Source: Bimuria novae-zelandiae CBS 107.79
Lineage: Eukaryota > Ascomycota > Dothideomycetes > Pleosporales > Didymosphaeriaceae
Assembly: GCA_010015655.1 (NCBI GenBank)
Contig: ML976736.1
Span: 180,989 to 244,988 of the forward strand
DNA length: 64,000 nt
Reading direction: 5' to 3'
A program made the translations under genes and the position numbers. This document shows positions 11,033 to 21,487 of this stretch, piece by piece. Position 1 is the first letter of the stretch. The number at the start of each line of letters is the position of its first letter. The notes beneath the pieces are model-generated. The model ran no database searches. It was given only the letters and a program-made list of their open reading frames with translations, and was not told where the DNA came from.

Positions 11033-11473
11033 GCTTCTTATGCTGCCCATCCTGCGCGTCCTGCAGCTCCTGCCCTTCAAGTACAGGAGTCAGCAAAGCC
11101 AGGGCTCTAACCGACACTTCCTAAGAGCTGTTTTCGATATTTATTGTTTCTGATGTTTTCAGTAGCGAGCGAGCGAGGCACCGGATGCGATGAGGCAGCA
11201 GTAGTCCCACGCAGAGAAGCTCCTGCCTACACTACACCTTAACACCAAGACCTTATTCAATGCACAAATTATACTATACTACTGTCTGCGCGCACGTGTA
11301 TTTGCTACCTAAGACAGTATTCATCGCCGATACATCATATAGACGCGCGCCTCCCGAACCCTCCATCACTCCAGTCAATCTCCATAACCTCATCGACAGA
11401 TTCCAATCCCAGACCTTCTTATTACGCTCAAAGGTACCGTCATCCAGCACGATATTCTCTCACAATCCCACCT
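11033..11473. other. Gene-free spacer
   Basis: Ordinary base composition without RIP, no supported gene. It lies between the hAT-like element and the 3' end of the minus-strand spliced gene at 11474 and should include that gene's terminator region. The frames at 11260-11538 and 11584-11778 on the plus strand are antisense to, or downstream of, that gene. Confidence 0.5.
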
Positions 11474-12074
11474 TCATCCCTCATAATCACCATTACAATG
11501 ATACCCCTTCAACTTCCTCTCAAAAACACTATCCCTAAACGCGCCCACCATGTACTCACGAAACTCATTCTCCCATTCCACCTGTGTATGCCACTCAAAC
11601 CTCGACTACCCTCACATTAGCATCCTGCTCAACCCCCTCTATCACGCCTACTCACCGAATAAATACTCCCCGGCGTCCCCGGACTAATCAAGTTCCAATC
11701 GCGATTATACCACGTTTCGTCGACGGTGATCTCGCGATCACCGCCGTTATTATTTCCGAACCACTCCCGGTACCCTGACTGTAGGATGTAGATCTTAACG
11801 TCGTGCTCTAGGGGCTCTGTCGCGTCGCGGACGGAATAGCTGGGCGCCCAGCCTTTGGGGGTGAAGACGAAGTGGTCGAGGGTTTTGTTGCCTGTGTGTT
11901 CACACGAGTCAGCGTTAGTACAAGGAGTTTATATAAGCGTAGTTATATTGGGGATGTAGGAGGGGAGAAGATCGTGCAAGATGGGGACGTACCCCAGTCT
12001 TTGTACTCGATGGTCACGGGTTTTCCGGACCAGAGGTCGATGGTATAGCGGGTGTAAACGCGGATCTTAGTCAT
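11474..12074 (-). CDS. Spliced gene for a 141-aa protein of unknown function
   Basis: Three exons read leftwards: 12074-11993, 11891-11656 and 11581-11474, giving 142 codons with stop. Intron 1 (11892-11992) has GTACGT...ACACAG; intron 2 (11582-11655) has GTGAGT...CACAG with a GCTAATG branch-like motif; both keep phase exactly. The protein starts MTKIRVYTRYTIDLWSGKPV, is rich in Trp/Tyr/Asp (DETWYNRDWN) and ends HCNGDYEG. It has no signal peptide, membrane segment or domain that I recognise. Support comes from consistent splice signals, an unbroken 141-codon frame and soluble-protein composition. The first exon could extend if an upstream intron exists. It is transcribed away from SPP1. Confidence 0.7.
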
Positions 12075-13400
12075 GATGTGCTGGTAGAAGAATGCCTTAT
12101 ATTTAAAGTCTTAGGTTTAAATTCGATTGGCTGAAAAGTAGGAACTGAAGTACCTTTGAATTAATTAGTTCTCATAAATAACGGGAGCTTTATATAGTGG
12201 GATGCCTATAGAAGATAAACAATGGGTCTGGCGACGGGGTCCTAGGTTCGCGTGGCCCACATAGATGCACATGGTTCAGCTTAACAAGCCAGCGCCTTAA
12301 GCTCGTGAATCTGTATAGCACATTGTAGAATTAACCCATTTTAATGCGAAAACTCGAGGAACTCGATCTAGCGAATTCGGCGCCGCCGAAGAGCAGCTAC
12401 CAGTAACAATATGATTGGACACTTCGCAAAGCGAGGCTGTAAGTCCTCTCCGTGGTCGTATAAAGTAAGCTGGCACAACAATCCTCATCTGTTCTGGCAT
12501 CCACGCTAACCCATTTAAGGGAAGTGAACGAGCAGATTCGATTTAGTCACGACCAAATAGGCTCAAACGTCTGATACGGAAGCGCGTGAGTAGCGAGCGG
12601 ACAACCTAGACCGTAGCGGGGCTTTCTTCTCTTTAACCGGTAATTCTGCCCCTGGGAGGGTTCCTTTCGTCGTCACCAACAACCTAGATAGATCATGCGA
12701 CACACAGCAACTCACAAACGCGATGGTTACAGCACTTTCTCCCCTATCTATAGTAGCCTTTAAATATTCTCACCTAGATCCCATCGCCTAAGACTATCTA
12801 GAGGATTCCATAAGATCTACTAATCTCACTCATGCACAGCAGCGATACACACTGGTACAAATCGTCTTTATAGCCCGGGGAACATCTTTACCGCTACCTC
12901 TATAAATTCCCCTCACAGGCTCGCAGCATCGACCTCTATAATATACATCCTCTAACGAATAAAGTACACCACATTGGCAAATAACTCCTTCACATGCCAC
13001 CACCCACACCATCGATCATAACCTTGGGACACCACCGATCACAACACCATCGATCGGTCACACTTCAAAAACAGGCACACGAGCAGAACCCCATCGGTCC
13101 TCAGACGCGTGAATATCATTAAAGCGTACTACGAATATCACCTAGACAGCGATTTGCAAAAATGCCATGCTACCCAGAAAAACGCGCTTGCTACTTTTAT
13201 CGGCGACCAAAGCGCCCAGACGACGAGCTTCAACGCCCAACGCCTTGGACGGGGTATAAAGGTCCAATCCAAACAAACTAAGCCGGCCCGTCTCAGAAGA
13301 CACACTTCTCTCTTGCTCGGTGCCCTCGCCTTAGCGCGCGCTCGCGCTCAACGATCTCGCATAACAGTAAAGGGAGGAAAGCACAGAGGTTGCCAGATTC
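12075..13400. other. Intergenic region between the 141-aa gene and SPP1
   Basis: This should hold the promoter of the minus-strand gene that starts at 12074 and the 3' end of SPP1, which stops at 13401. Open frames (12297-12500, 12830-13012, 13109-13555) are short and give no recognisable protein. Nothing else is supported. A pair of direct CACCATCGATC motifs lies around 13009-13055 with no known meaning. Confidence 0.5.
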
Positions 13401-15584
13401 CTAAATCTTCAAATGCTCAACCCAGCCCTCGCGATTCCGCTCCGCGTGGGCGTTGGTATCACCGACCCTCAGCTCGCGGGCCATCCTATCTTTCGCACCA
13501 CGCCGGGCAGCGCGCTCTCTCACGCTGCGCTCCTCCTTTTCGCACTCGCGGATAGATTCCGCGATTTCCACCTCTTCGAAGCGCGCATCCTGGAGATTCT
13601 GCTTCTGCCACTGCGCATGTTTCTGGCATCTTTTCTTCAGACAGATACTCTCAGGGTGTTGTTCCTCTGGCGTCGGCGTTTCGGAAGAGTCGCCGTTCGT
13701 CGAAGCGAGAGTGCCGAGTTGCTCGGCCGTCGGGCTGAGAGTCATGAACTTGAACGCAGCGCGCCCGGTTCTGCTATTGCGCCACCGGAGAAACTCCGCG
13801 TCCGACCAGCTCAAGCGCGAGTCGTAGCCGCAAAGTTCCTTCGCTTTCATCTTCTCCCGTTCAGCGATGCGGCTCACCTGGTCCTTGATCATGCTGACAA
13901 ATTTCTCGCGGTCCTTCAAAACTTCAAGACGATCTTTCAGTTGAGACTTTTCATTGTGCAGGGCGGTCAGACGTTCCCTTTCAGCGGCGGTCAGGGCAGG
14001 GTCGTCTGCACCCTCGAAGGACGCTTTCGTCGGGGATGCCGTTCGCGGGGGAGATAGGACGCCAGAGCCGAGGTTCTTGAATGTTTGAATGTCTTTCGCC
14101 TGGTCGATGAGGGCTTTGAGGTCCTTCGCGCGGAGGACGCCACCAAGGGGTGTGGGCTCGTCTTCATCGTCCGTGGCTGGCTCATCGCAATGCTTGCCGC
14201 CTTTCTTCTTGCTGCCCTTTTTCTTAGGCGCCTTTGCACCGGCGGTCCGTTGGACTTGCTCGGTCATGAAGCGCGTACCGCATTCCTCTGAGCAGTACTT
14301 GCTTTGCTGTCCTTTATCCAGGCGCGCAGGTTTCCGACACCCATCACGCCGGCACATGGGTTTCCACGTCGTCTGCCCAACGCCCTTCTCTACGCACAGT
14401 GGACATATGAACTTGTCCACCAAGTCTTCGTCCTCTTGCGCCATGTTCACACAGCTACCGTGGAACCAGTCTTCACAGCCGCCGTCGCAGGCGATCATCC
14501 ACCTGTGGTTGTCCGGCTTTTTGCAGATGCAGTAAAGCGCATTGTCATCGGAAGACTCGCCCTCGTCGTCGGTGGGGTGTACTTGCGAGGAGTGATCGGG
14601 CGCGGGCGAGGACTCTAGGGCTGGTGTGCCCGCCTGCGAGCCCTTCTTGCCGCCCTTGCTCGACGCCGGCTTCGCAGCTTTCGAGGAGGGTGTGGCAGAG
14701 CGCGCGTGTCCATCGGACTCGGCGTCCAGTTTCCGTTTCTTCGACGGCGGCTTCTTAGTCGTCGCAGTGCCCTTCTTTTTGATTGTGGATGCTCCTGAAG
14801 GCGCGGGACGTTTCTTCGACGGCGCAGGTTTTGACTGCTCGGTGGGGGAGGCGACGCTCTCGGCGACGCTGGCGTTGCGTTTGGTGCGTAAGCCCAAGTC
14901 GCTCTGCTTTGCGATCTCGATCGCCTTGAGCGTGTCGGCATCCATGGTCTCTGCCGTGCCCGAGTGGCGCTGTTCGACAGACTGCGCTGGGGCTGTTGAG
15001 GAAGGGCCTTCTTGCGGGGTGGCGGCGGGCTCGTCTTTTATTGTGGGAAATTCATTGCCCGGTGAAGGCGACTCGGGCGCACGGATCTGTGACGTTGTCG
15101 GCTCGTCGCGTGCATATGCGGGATCGCGATCTTGTGCTTCACCGTGTTCTGCGTGCTCGCCGGGATGGGAGACTAGCGGTTCGTTCATCTGGCTCTGGAT
15201 GGGCGCCAGAACGGGCGCAGGCGATGATCGTGCCAACGCCATTGACTGGCGACGTTGGATCTCGGGCGAATTGGGCCCGTGGTGGTACTGCTCCAGTGTG
15301 GGCGAGTGCGGTTGGGGCTGCTCGATGGGCGGCGACGGCTCTACGGGCGCGGCGAGGCCACTGAAGCTGCTGCTACGACGAGGCGGGTGCGTAAAGGCAG
15401 TCGGTGAAGGCAGCTCCCTCGACACGTACTGCTGGCCGCTCCCCAGCGTCGCGAGGGTTGTGAGGGCGTCGGCGGCGTCGTAGGTGGTCGGCGCGACAAA
15501 TTGTTCGGGGCGCGTCTGCTGGTCGCCCTGCTGCAGGTCGTGGTTGAGGAGGGAATTGATGCTGCTCATGGTGGTGGTGTTCAT
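13401..15584 (-). CDS. SPP1: COMPASS (Set1 complex) subunit Spp1, PHD-finger protein
   Basis: Single exon, 727 residues. Spp1 (CFP1/CXXC1 relative) is the histone-reading subunit of the Set1/COMPASS H3K4 methyltransferase: its PHD finger binds H3K4me2/3 in the nucleus. The PHD lies at about 349-398 (YCICKKPDNHRWMIACDGGC, then EDWFHGSCV and KFICPLC) with every Cys and His ligand present. A second cysteine cluster follows at about 411-435 (CRRDGC...YCSEEC), the usual companion of the PHD in Spp1. The C-terminal half is helical and charged, as in the family. Residues 1-345 are low-complexity, rich in Ser/Pro/Ala, with lysine-rich nuclear signals (KKPPSKKRKL near 277-286). A second ATG five codons in (MSS) is an alternative start. 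The gene lies between NSE3 (same strand, upstream) and the unknown 141-aa gene. Confidence 0.9.
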   Translation of the reverse strand: MNTTTMSSINSLLNHDLQQGDQQTRPEQFVAPTTYDAADALTTLATLGSGQQYVSRELPSPTAFTHPPRRSSSFSGLAAPVEPSPPIEQPQPHSPTLEQYHHGPNSPEIQRRQSMALARSSPAPVLAPIQSQMNEPLVSHPGEHAEHGEAQDRDPAYARDEPTTSQIRAPESPSPGNEFPTIKDEPAATPQEGPSSTAPAQSVEQRHSGTAETMDADTLKAIEIAKQSDLGLRTKRNASVAESVASPTEQSKPAPSKKRPAPSGASTIKKKGTATTKKPPSKKRKLDAESDGHARSATPSSKAAKPASSKGGKKGSQAGTPALESSPAPDHSSQVHPTDDEGESSDDNALYCICKKPDNHRWMIACDGGCEDWFHGSCVNMAQEDEDLVDKFICPLCVEKGVGQTTWKPMCRRDGCRKPARLDKGQQSKYCSEECGTRFMTEQVQRTAGAKAPKKKGSKKKGGKHCDEPATDDEDEPTPLGGVLRAKDLKALIDQAKDIQTFKNLGSGVLSPPRTASPTKASFEGADDPALTAAERERLTALHNEKSQLKDRLEVLKDREKFVSMIKDQVSRIAEREKMKAKELCGYDSRLSWSDAEFLRWRNSRTGRAAFKFMTLSPTAEQLGTLASTNGDSSETPTPEEQHPESICLKKRCQKHAQWQKQNLQDARFEEVEIAESIRECEKEERSVRERAARRGAKDRMARELRVGDTNAHAERNREGWVEHLKI

Positions 15585-16151
15585 TGGAGCGAGGCCCGGG
15601 GCGCGATGGGCATGGTGGGAGGCAAAACAATGGTGGGCGAGGAGGGCAGGGAAAGGTAGCGGATCCGAGAAGAAAACTTGGGCGGTATGAGAGGAAATGG
15701 GTCCCGAGTCGATGATGGGCAGAGCTGAAGCGCCTTAGCGGCGGGGACCGGGGCGCTATTTTGAGAGCTCCACCATCGCCTACCTCATTGTTCTCCACGT
15801 CGCCAACCGCCCGTCGTTTCACGCGTCCTGGGCTGACTCGAGTACTTAAGTTATTTTGCTGCTGCTTAAAATAACAAACGATACAGTACCATCAGTTGCG
15901 GGCTGCCACGGGTTGTTCCCCGATGATGGATGCTGTCCTATTATGCACGTCGCCACCGAACAATGGTCGCATTGTTGGCATCGCAGCGAGCTGACAAATG
16001 CGCTGGGTATCTATTCTGCTTGTGTACTACCTATACGCCGTTATGCAGATGTACCCCATCTTCCGCATAATGCGTTCCCGACCTAAGTCTTATGTAACTG
16101 AACTCTGACCGCTAGGTATGCCAGACCCACAACCACAACACATCCATTCCA
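15585..16151. other. Promoter interval of SPP1 / 3' flank of NSE3
   Basis: 567 bp between the SPP1 start (15584) and the NSE3 stop (16152), both genes on the minus strand. It must contain the NSE3 terminator and the SPP1 promoter. I see no convincing TATA box or other gene. Confidence 0.45.
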
Positions 16152-17249
16152 TCACGCATAATCGTCGTCCGAACCCGCCCGACGCCCTCGTTGTGGCTTC
16201 GCCCGTCGCTGTGACCGTTCCTGCACAGGCTCGACAGATGGAACCGGCCCGCCGTTCACCACCGGAGGAGCCTCGCCATCCTCACCATCCTCACCCAGAC
16301 CAAGACTGCGCTTCAGTCGCTGGTCCAGATCTTGCACGTCGTCTCCATACACGGTGCGCACCAAGTCGCGGACACCCTCTTTGCCGACCTCCACTTTACC
16401 GCGCGGTCCCACCATATAGTCCACCAACTCTTCACCACCTTGCGTATCCTTGATCTTGACAATATAGCCATCCTTGGCCATGCGCATCAGGACTTTGTCG
16501 GTCGTGTCAACCGGTGTGCTGTCGCCTGCGTTCATGCGCTTCAGGAAGCGATCGAGCTTGGCTTCGGACAGCGTGCCACCGGAGAGGAGTATCAAGGAGA
16601 TGACGGTACTGTAGAGACCAATGTATGCGCCAGCCAGGTCGGGATCATTTTCGTCTGCGGGTGCGATGCCGGGACCCATGCAGTCAAGCGACCGATATTG
16701 ACTGGGTAGAATATTTTGTAGAATCCAAACGTTGCTGGTCTTGTTTTGATCAGCACCCGCGGCAGCTGGCAATCATCAGAAGGAAGTAGGCGAGCAAGGC
16801 ACGGCCAAGAACATACCGCGCTTCTGGCGAAATGTGACTTTCTCCCTATTCGGCAGCTCCACCATCTGCATGCCAAAGACGTCCATGAGGTGCCCCTGTG
16901 CCTCGCGGAAGACACCTTTGAACAACCGTGAATGCGTCCCAAGCACTTTCTGATTGATGTCTTGTCGTCTGATAGGCGTGCGTGAGTATTCGCAGGCCAG
17001 GGCGTATCGAACAAGATTTTTGGAGAGCTGCGCCATGCTGCCGCTGCCGCTGCCGCTGCCGCTCTCCTGTTCAGCTTCGTCTACTTCATCTTCGCTCTCT
17101 TCGACTGTCCGCGTGGGCCGCCGTTGGGTGGGCGCAGGCGCACCATCCTCGTCTGCCTCCTTCAATAGTCAGTGGTGATGATGATGATGACGATGATATC
17201 GAACCAGAACCTGGCATACCAATCTGCGTTTCCGATGTAGTCGGGGCAT
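16152..17249 (-). CDS. NSE3: Smc5-Smc6 complex subunit Nse3 (MAGE-domain protein)
   Basis: Three exons read leftwards: 17249-17220, 17159-16817 and 16765-16152 (328 residues). Intron 1 (60 bp, GTATGC...GAAG with a CTGAC branch motif) and intron 2 (51 bp, GTATGT...CCAG) both keep phase. Nse3 is the MAGE-family subunit that pairs with Nse1 and Nse4 in the Smc5/6 complex for DNA repair and recombination. The MAGE fold is seen from LSKNLVRYALACEYSRTPIR, through INQKVLG...FKGVFREAQGHLMDVFGMQM, to the second winged-helix half with YIGLYSTVISLILLSGGTLS and LDRFLKRM. The tail is basic (RSQRRAKPQRGRR). The 10-codon first exon (MPRLHRKRRL) supplies the only in-frame ATG, because an in-frame TGA precedes exon 2; a later ATG after the Gly-Ser run is possible but less likely. 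Divergent from AIM18. Confidence 0.88.
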
Positions 17250-17436
17250 CGTGTGTGCGGTGAGAACGGAGACAGTTGAATGTGGGGCTTCACTCCGCAA
17301 TCGAGCAGATCGACGCGACTGGGACGCGTTTCGCGCTAAGTGCTCGACTTGGCAGCGACATCATCGTTAGATCCTCACACAGCCCATCAACCACCTCCCC
17401 CCCAATGCGGCCGAACCATCACCGAACTCGAACAAG
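17250..17436. promoter_or_regulatory. Bidirectional promoter interval between NSE3 and AIM18
   Basis: The two start codons face away from each other across 187 bp, so both promoters and 5' UTRs must share this interval. No TATA box is visible; a C-rich pyrimidine tract (CCACCTCCCCCCC) lies just upstream of AIM18 at about 17391-17403. The claim rests on gene arrangement, not on a recognised motif. Confidence 0.5.
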
Positions 17437-18792
17437 ATGACACCAATACGTCTCGCAGCACGCAGGCCAGTGCTCCGCTGTCTTAATGCCCCGGCACCAC
17501 GGCCACAGTTTCGAGCACGCAACCTCAACCAGCAGTCCAAACCAGGACGGGCACACCTCTCAGATCTCGACTATGTCTCCGTGCACCGTGCCGAAGCCAT
17601 GGAACGAGCGCGGCTCATTCGGAGGCGGAATTGGCTCGCCTTAGGTGCTGCATTGTCCATGATGGCGCCCATATTCTTGGTGCGATTGTGGGACCTGCCG
17701 TCGCCAGACGAGCAACAGCAGAAAGAGAACCAGGAAAACCAAGAGAAACAACAAAAGGAGAGGGGAGGTGTTATCGATTTGATCACTCCAAAGCCCACAT
17801 CCTGCGACTCGCCCCGCGCCGCAGCCGATGAATTCCAAGGGAAGAAAGTGGTCATCGCGCCGGGCGACAAAGTCATTGCCGCGCCCGTAGATGCAGACCA
17901 CCCCGTGGCGTCCGATGCAGACAGTATCGAGCTCGTAGAGACCGGTACATCCTACGTCCCGTACTTCCCGAAGACGATCACACTCCCCGTACCCACCGGC
18001 CCCGAAGCCGTCGAGAGCCAAGCAGAGTACCAACTGCTCGGTCTCGGCATCCGCAAGGTCTCTTTCCTGCGCGTCCAAGTATACGTCGTAGGACTCTACA
18101 TTCGGTCTTCAGATCTCCACACCCTGCAGAACCACCTCATCAACACGGTAAACCCCTCTGCGTCGGCGCTCATCCCAGGCGAGAAGGAGGATCTGAGAAA
18201 AGCGTTGCTGGACCCCGAGAGAAGCACTCAGATATGGGATTCTATCCTCGCGCGAAAGGGGCCTGAGGCGGTGGATATGGCGTTCCGCGTGGTGCCTACG
18301 CGCGGCACAGACTTTGGTCATCTGAGGGATGGCTGGATGCGCGGCATCGCGTCCCGCACTGACGAGGTGCGCAAGAGGCAGGCTGATCTCCTTCGCCAAC
18401 AAGCTACCGAGAACAAGCAGATTGCGCTGCCGAAGCCGGTCGAGGAGGGCGAGTTCGGCGACGAGTCGTTCGGCCTTGCGATGAAGGAGTTCAAGGCGCT
18501 GTTCCAGGGTCGAGGAAAGGCGCCAAAGGGCAGCGTCCTCGTGCTTACGAGAGGCCGAGATGGCGAGCTCGGAGCCTTGTATCAGCCGCTCGTTAATACA
18601 AACAAGGGTGAGAAAATGGGTGAGACTATCAAGCTGGGTAGTGTTAAAGATGAGAGGGTTAGCAAGTTGGTGTGGCAGCTGTATCTCAGTGGGCAGAACG
18701 TTAGCTCTGAGGACGCGAGGAAGAATATTGTAAATGGGTGCATTGAGATTACGGAGCGACCTGTGGGTACGGTTGAGGGCAGGGTGTTGTAA
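17437..18792 (+). CDS. AIM18: Aim18-like mitochondrial protein with chalcone-isomerase fold
   Basis: Single exon, 451 residues. Aim18/Aim46 are fungal mitochondrial proteins with the chalcone-isomerase-like fold (PF16035); yeast homologues lack isomerase activity. The N-terminus is an arginine-rich, acid-free presequence (MTPIRLAARRPVLRCLN), followed by one membrane segment at about 66-84 (WLALGAALSMMAPIFLV), which fits an inner-membrane or intermembrane-space protein. A glutamine/glutamate-rich linker follows. The domain begins near YQLLGLGIRKVSFLRVQVYV (about 198-217), continues through VDMAFRVVPTRGTDFGHLRDG, and ends near the strand-helix unit with LVWQLYLSG...ARKNIVNGC. Length is normal for the family. 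It is divergent from NSE3. No introns or damage. Confidence 0.85.
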   Translation: MTPIRLAARRPVLRCLNAPAPRPQFRARNLNQQSKPGRAHLSDLDYVSVHRAEAMERARLIRRRNWLALGAALSMMAPIFLVRLWDLPSPDEQQQKENQENQEKQQKERGGVIDLITPKPTSCDSPRAAADEFQGKKVVIAPGDKVIAAPVDADHPVASDADSIELVETGTSYVPYFPKTITLPVPTGPEAVESQAEYQLLGLGIRKVSFLRVQVYVVGLYIRSSDLHTLQNHLINTVNPSASALIPGEKEDLRKALLDPERSTQIWDSILARKGPEAVDMAFRVVPTRGTDFGHLRDGWMRGIASRTDEVRKRQADLLRQQATENKQIALPKPVEEGEFGDESFGLAMKEFKALFQGRGKAPKGSVLVLTRGRDGELGALYQPLVNTNKGEKMGETIKLGSVKDERVSKLVWQLYLSGQNVSSEDARKNIVNGCIEITERPVGTVEGRVL

Positions 18793-18970
18793 AAATATCG
18801 TGGTGCTTGGGATCGGTTCGACTGTACTTGTGCCAGAGGTACAAAAAAACGCTCCCCTTTCTCACGTTGAACGCTCTTCCTAGGTTCTCTTGCTGGGCCT
18901 GTAGATTCTCCGTCCGTGTCTTTTCGTTGGCGCTTTGATGTTGCTGTGTCACTAACATTCCTCGATCGTG

Positions 18971-19165
18971 ATGTCCGTCGCAGCTTCCCGGCTCCAGCGT
19001 CGGGAGACGTTGTCGTATCCATCTTTGGATTTGCAGTCCAGCGGAGGGGAGAGGCGCTTTGCGAATGAGGTAAGCACCTGACTATGGAGGTTCAGATTGC
19101 ATCGCTAACACCGAGGGGGCCAGATAACATGTCTCCGAGATGGGAGTGGTAGCTTGAGCGTCTAG
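18971..19165 (+). CDS. Possible small spliced gene (46 aa)
   Basis: An ATG at 18971 opens 33 codons (starting MSVAASRLQRRETLSYPSLD) that end exactly at a textbook fungal donor (GAG/GTAAGC). A 54-bp intron (19070-19123) has a GCTAACA branch motif about 15 bp before the CCAG acceptor. The second exon adds 13 codons and stops at 19163-19165. The splice signals are better than expected by chance, but the protein is short and unknown, and the exon 2 frame is not independently supported. It may be the 5' end of a longer or decayed gene. Confidence 0.3.
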
Positions 19166-19678
19166 TGGCGGTTCCGAGCGCTATTCTACGACGTCTTGGA
19201 TCATGTGTCGCGATTCGGCTGAAGTCTTTGCAGGGAGGTCCAGACAGCTAGGTATAAAGTAGATGCAGTCAGCCACTGTAAAGCTCGTCCTGGGGTAACA
19301 CACAGGACTAAGACATTCTTAAATAGAATTGTCTTACCTGGCCTTGTACCTTCACGATTGAGGGTACCGATGTTCGGTGGAATGTTTGGCTGATTGATGT
19401 GTATAGATGCTATCAATGCCAACGCCGACCTACACGTCAGTATCAAATACGCACAATTACGCTTCGCTGGGAACATGTCAATGAAGAGTTTCATTCAACT
19501 ATCGACCTCCACTACATTGCCTCTGCCACAAGCAAAGTCCTCCGAGTCTCAACAGACCCGCCGTTGTCTGGCATAGTAGAACCTACTACGTCACGTTTTC
19601 AACGCTCTGCAATCTTCTCAAACACGAATTGTTCAAAACCGTTCGGGCCATGATCGCTAACATTTATGTCAATGCGTT
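19166..19678. other. Spacer before the F-box pseudogene
   Basis: No supported gene. Overlapping frames on both strands (19201-19494 minus, 19394-19653 plus) have no recognisable domains. Confidence 0.4.
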
Positions 19679-21337
19679 TCAGCGAAGGGAGCCGTGCTTG
19701 GTTTTCCTTGGATGTAAGTGCGCCTGTAGCCTGATCCAGACTTCGAGACTGGGTCTCTCTACAACCAGCTTCGTCAAATTTGGGGGCAAGAGCTTGCTCA
19801 ACACCGAAACCTCGTCACCCTCTTCGTCATGCCCCACTATCGCTTGATAGGGCAGCCGAACTTGCTTCAGGGCAGGAAAATCCTGAAGCCCACCGATCCG
19901 CTTGATACCATACCGGGGGTCGTACGCAAGGTCCTCATCATCTTCATCGTCCCAAACTCTCTCGGGATCCTGATGATAGTCCATTCCAAAGATGACAATA
20001 CTAAGTTTCTCCAGGCTCTTGCATGTAGATTTGAATGCATCAACAATGTCTACGTAGTTGCTGATGGCAAGACCACCGGCCGACGTAGGATCGAGCATAT
20101 TGACTTCATCGATATACCAAAAGTCGAAAAAATTGTATTGGCGAATCCGCAAGGTCATATGTTTCAGTCGACGAAAGTGTTTCATGAATTCCGCGAAGGC
20201 CTTATAGTCCTTTGACACGGAATTCAACACGGTATTGACCCTACATATAGTCAGATCCTTGACCGTAGCCGGGATCTGACTCAATGCTGTTGATGCGCCC
20301 ACAAGGGAGCTCTCATTCAACTAGAGGTTCTCCAGACGGGGTAGAAGCGCCCACTCCGTATCAAATCCGTATCCACGGAAAGAAAAGGTCTTTAGATTCT
20401 GAAGGCCACGTATGGATCCAGACGAGCAGTCAGCATAGTCTGCGCGCAACTGATCAGTGCTACTCGGGAATCTAGTCCCCGACATCATGAAAGACTGAGG
20501 AGGTGCCGCCAGCTGTACGTTAAGCCACATCAGATTCCGAAAGAGGTTGAAGATCAAATAGCTAGCCATATTACTCTCCGGTATGTATACGGTCGACTTC
20601 TGCGTAGAGGGATGATTTGGCAGAAGAAGCGCGGTTGGAATTTGTCAACCACCGAGCGCATCCATGGTAACCATGATCGCAAGTCCTTTCATAAGCCCAG
20701 CCAATTTTGGTGACTCGCTAACAGAGCGACACAACAGTGAGAAAACTTCGCGCCTGCCACGGTTACAGTACGGGCTCGTGAGATCGTTGTCCGCGTACAT
20801 GTCTGTCTCGCCAACGGGCCGGAATCGTCGGCTCGCTTTCGTCAGTGCAGTAGCTTCCAGGCGGGTGAGGCGACGACCGATGTTCAACCATACCTCGTTG
20901 GGAAGATCGCAAAGGGGACTGTGCCCCGTATCCTTTCGAATCGTCGCATTGCTGCGTGCGCGATGTCCACCGGAGAGACGCTTGTCATATCCGCGTTTAT
21001 CGTACTCACTGGAGACGTGCCGTACATCTCCACGCTCGTCGTGCTCACCGGAGAAGTCATCCACTTCTCCACACCAATCATGCTCACCAGAAGAGCCATG
21101 CGCCTCTCTGCGTGTTTCGTGGTCACCAAAGGTGCCCTGCGCATTGCTGCGTCCACCATATACGTTCATGGCTGGCGCAGGTCGCGTGTAGCTCGGCTGA
21201 TGCGGCGAGCGATTGTGGGAGGATGGGGTGTGGAGGGAGGTAAGGCGCGCAGAGGAGGCAGTTGAAGTGGCTTCTGTATGTGGAAGGAACTGCGCGCGGA
21301 TGATTCCACGTGGTTCCACGTCACTCTCTTCGCACAT
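19679..21337 (-). pseudogene. F-box protein gene broken by two stop codons
   Basis: One frame runs leftwards from 21337 to 19679 (553 codons) and stays open except for a TGA at 20645-20647 and a TAG at 20321-20323. The F-box lies at about residues 141-178 (CDLPNEVWLNIGRRLTRLEA), the part that would bind Skp1 in an SCF ubiquitin ligase. The region after it resembles the degenerate leucine-rich part of fungal F-box proteins (for example LPPNLTKLVVERPSLEVWIRLQ near the end). Before the F-box are degenerate tandem units of about ten residues built on SGEHDxRGDV. Both stops can arise from a tryptophan or glutamine codon by one transition. Since the frame survives on either side of each stop, the damage is recent or the stops are bypassed. 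The start may be an internal Met (MNVYGG). Confidence 0.65.
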
Positions 21338-21487
21338 CTAGGCTCGAGCAGTTAAGGTGAAGGTTAATGTGAGACGAGGACTTGCTGGCGATGGATGGAC
21401 ATGTGGAAATGCGCTGCTTCGATAACCACGGGCTGTGAGCTGCAGCGGTTTACTCTCATTGATCGAGGCTCTTTCTCGGTTTGGCAG

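Noticed and set aside
10171..11040. Possible 7-bp TTCTTAT target duplication of the hAT-like element
   Set aside because: TTCTTAT occurs near both ends, but at different distances from the inverted repeats and not as 8 bp; treated as coincidence.
13413..14057. 214-codon plus-strand frame
   Set aside because: Antisense to the SPP1 C-terminal half; no domain and no separate promoter context.
14626..15483. 285-codon plus-strand frame
   Set aside because: Antisense to the SPP1 N-terminal low-complexity region; long only because that region is GC-rich and repetitive.
18582..19022. 146-codon minus-strand frame overlapping the AIM18 3' end
   Set aside because: Lies mostly antisense to AIM18 and its 3' flank; no domain. 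The basic N-terminal part is unexplained but not enough to call a gene.
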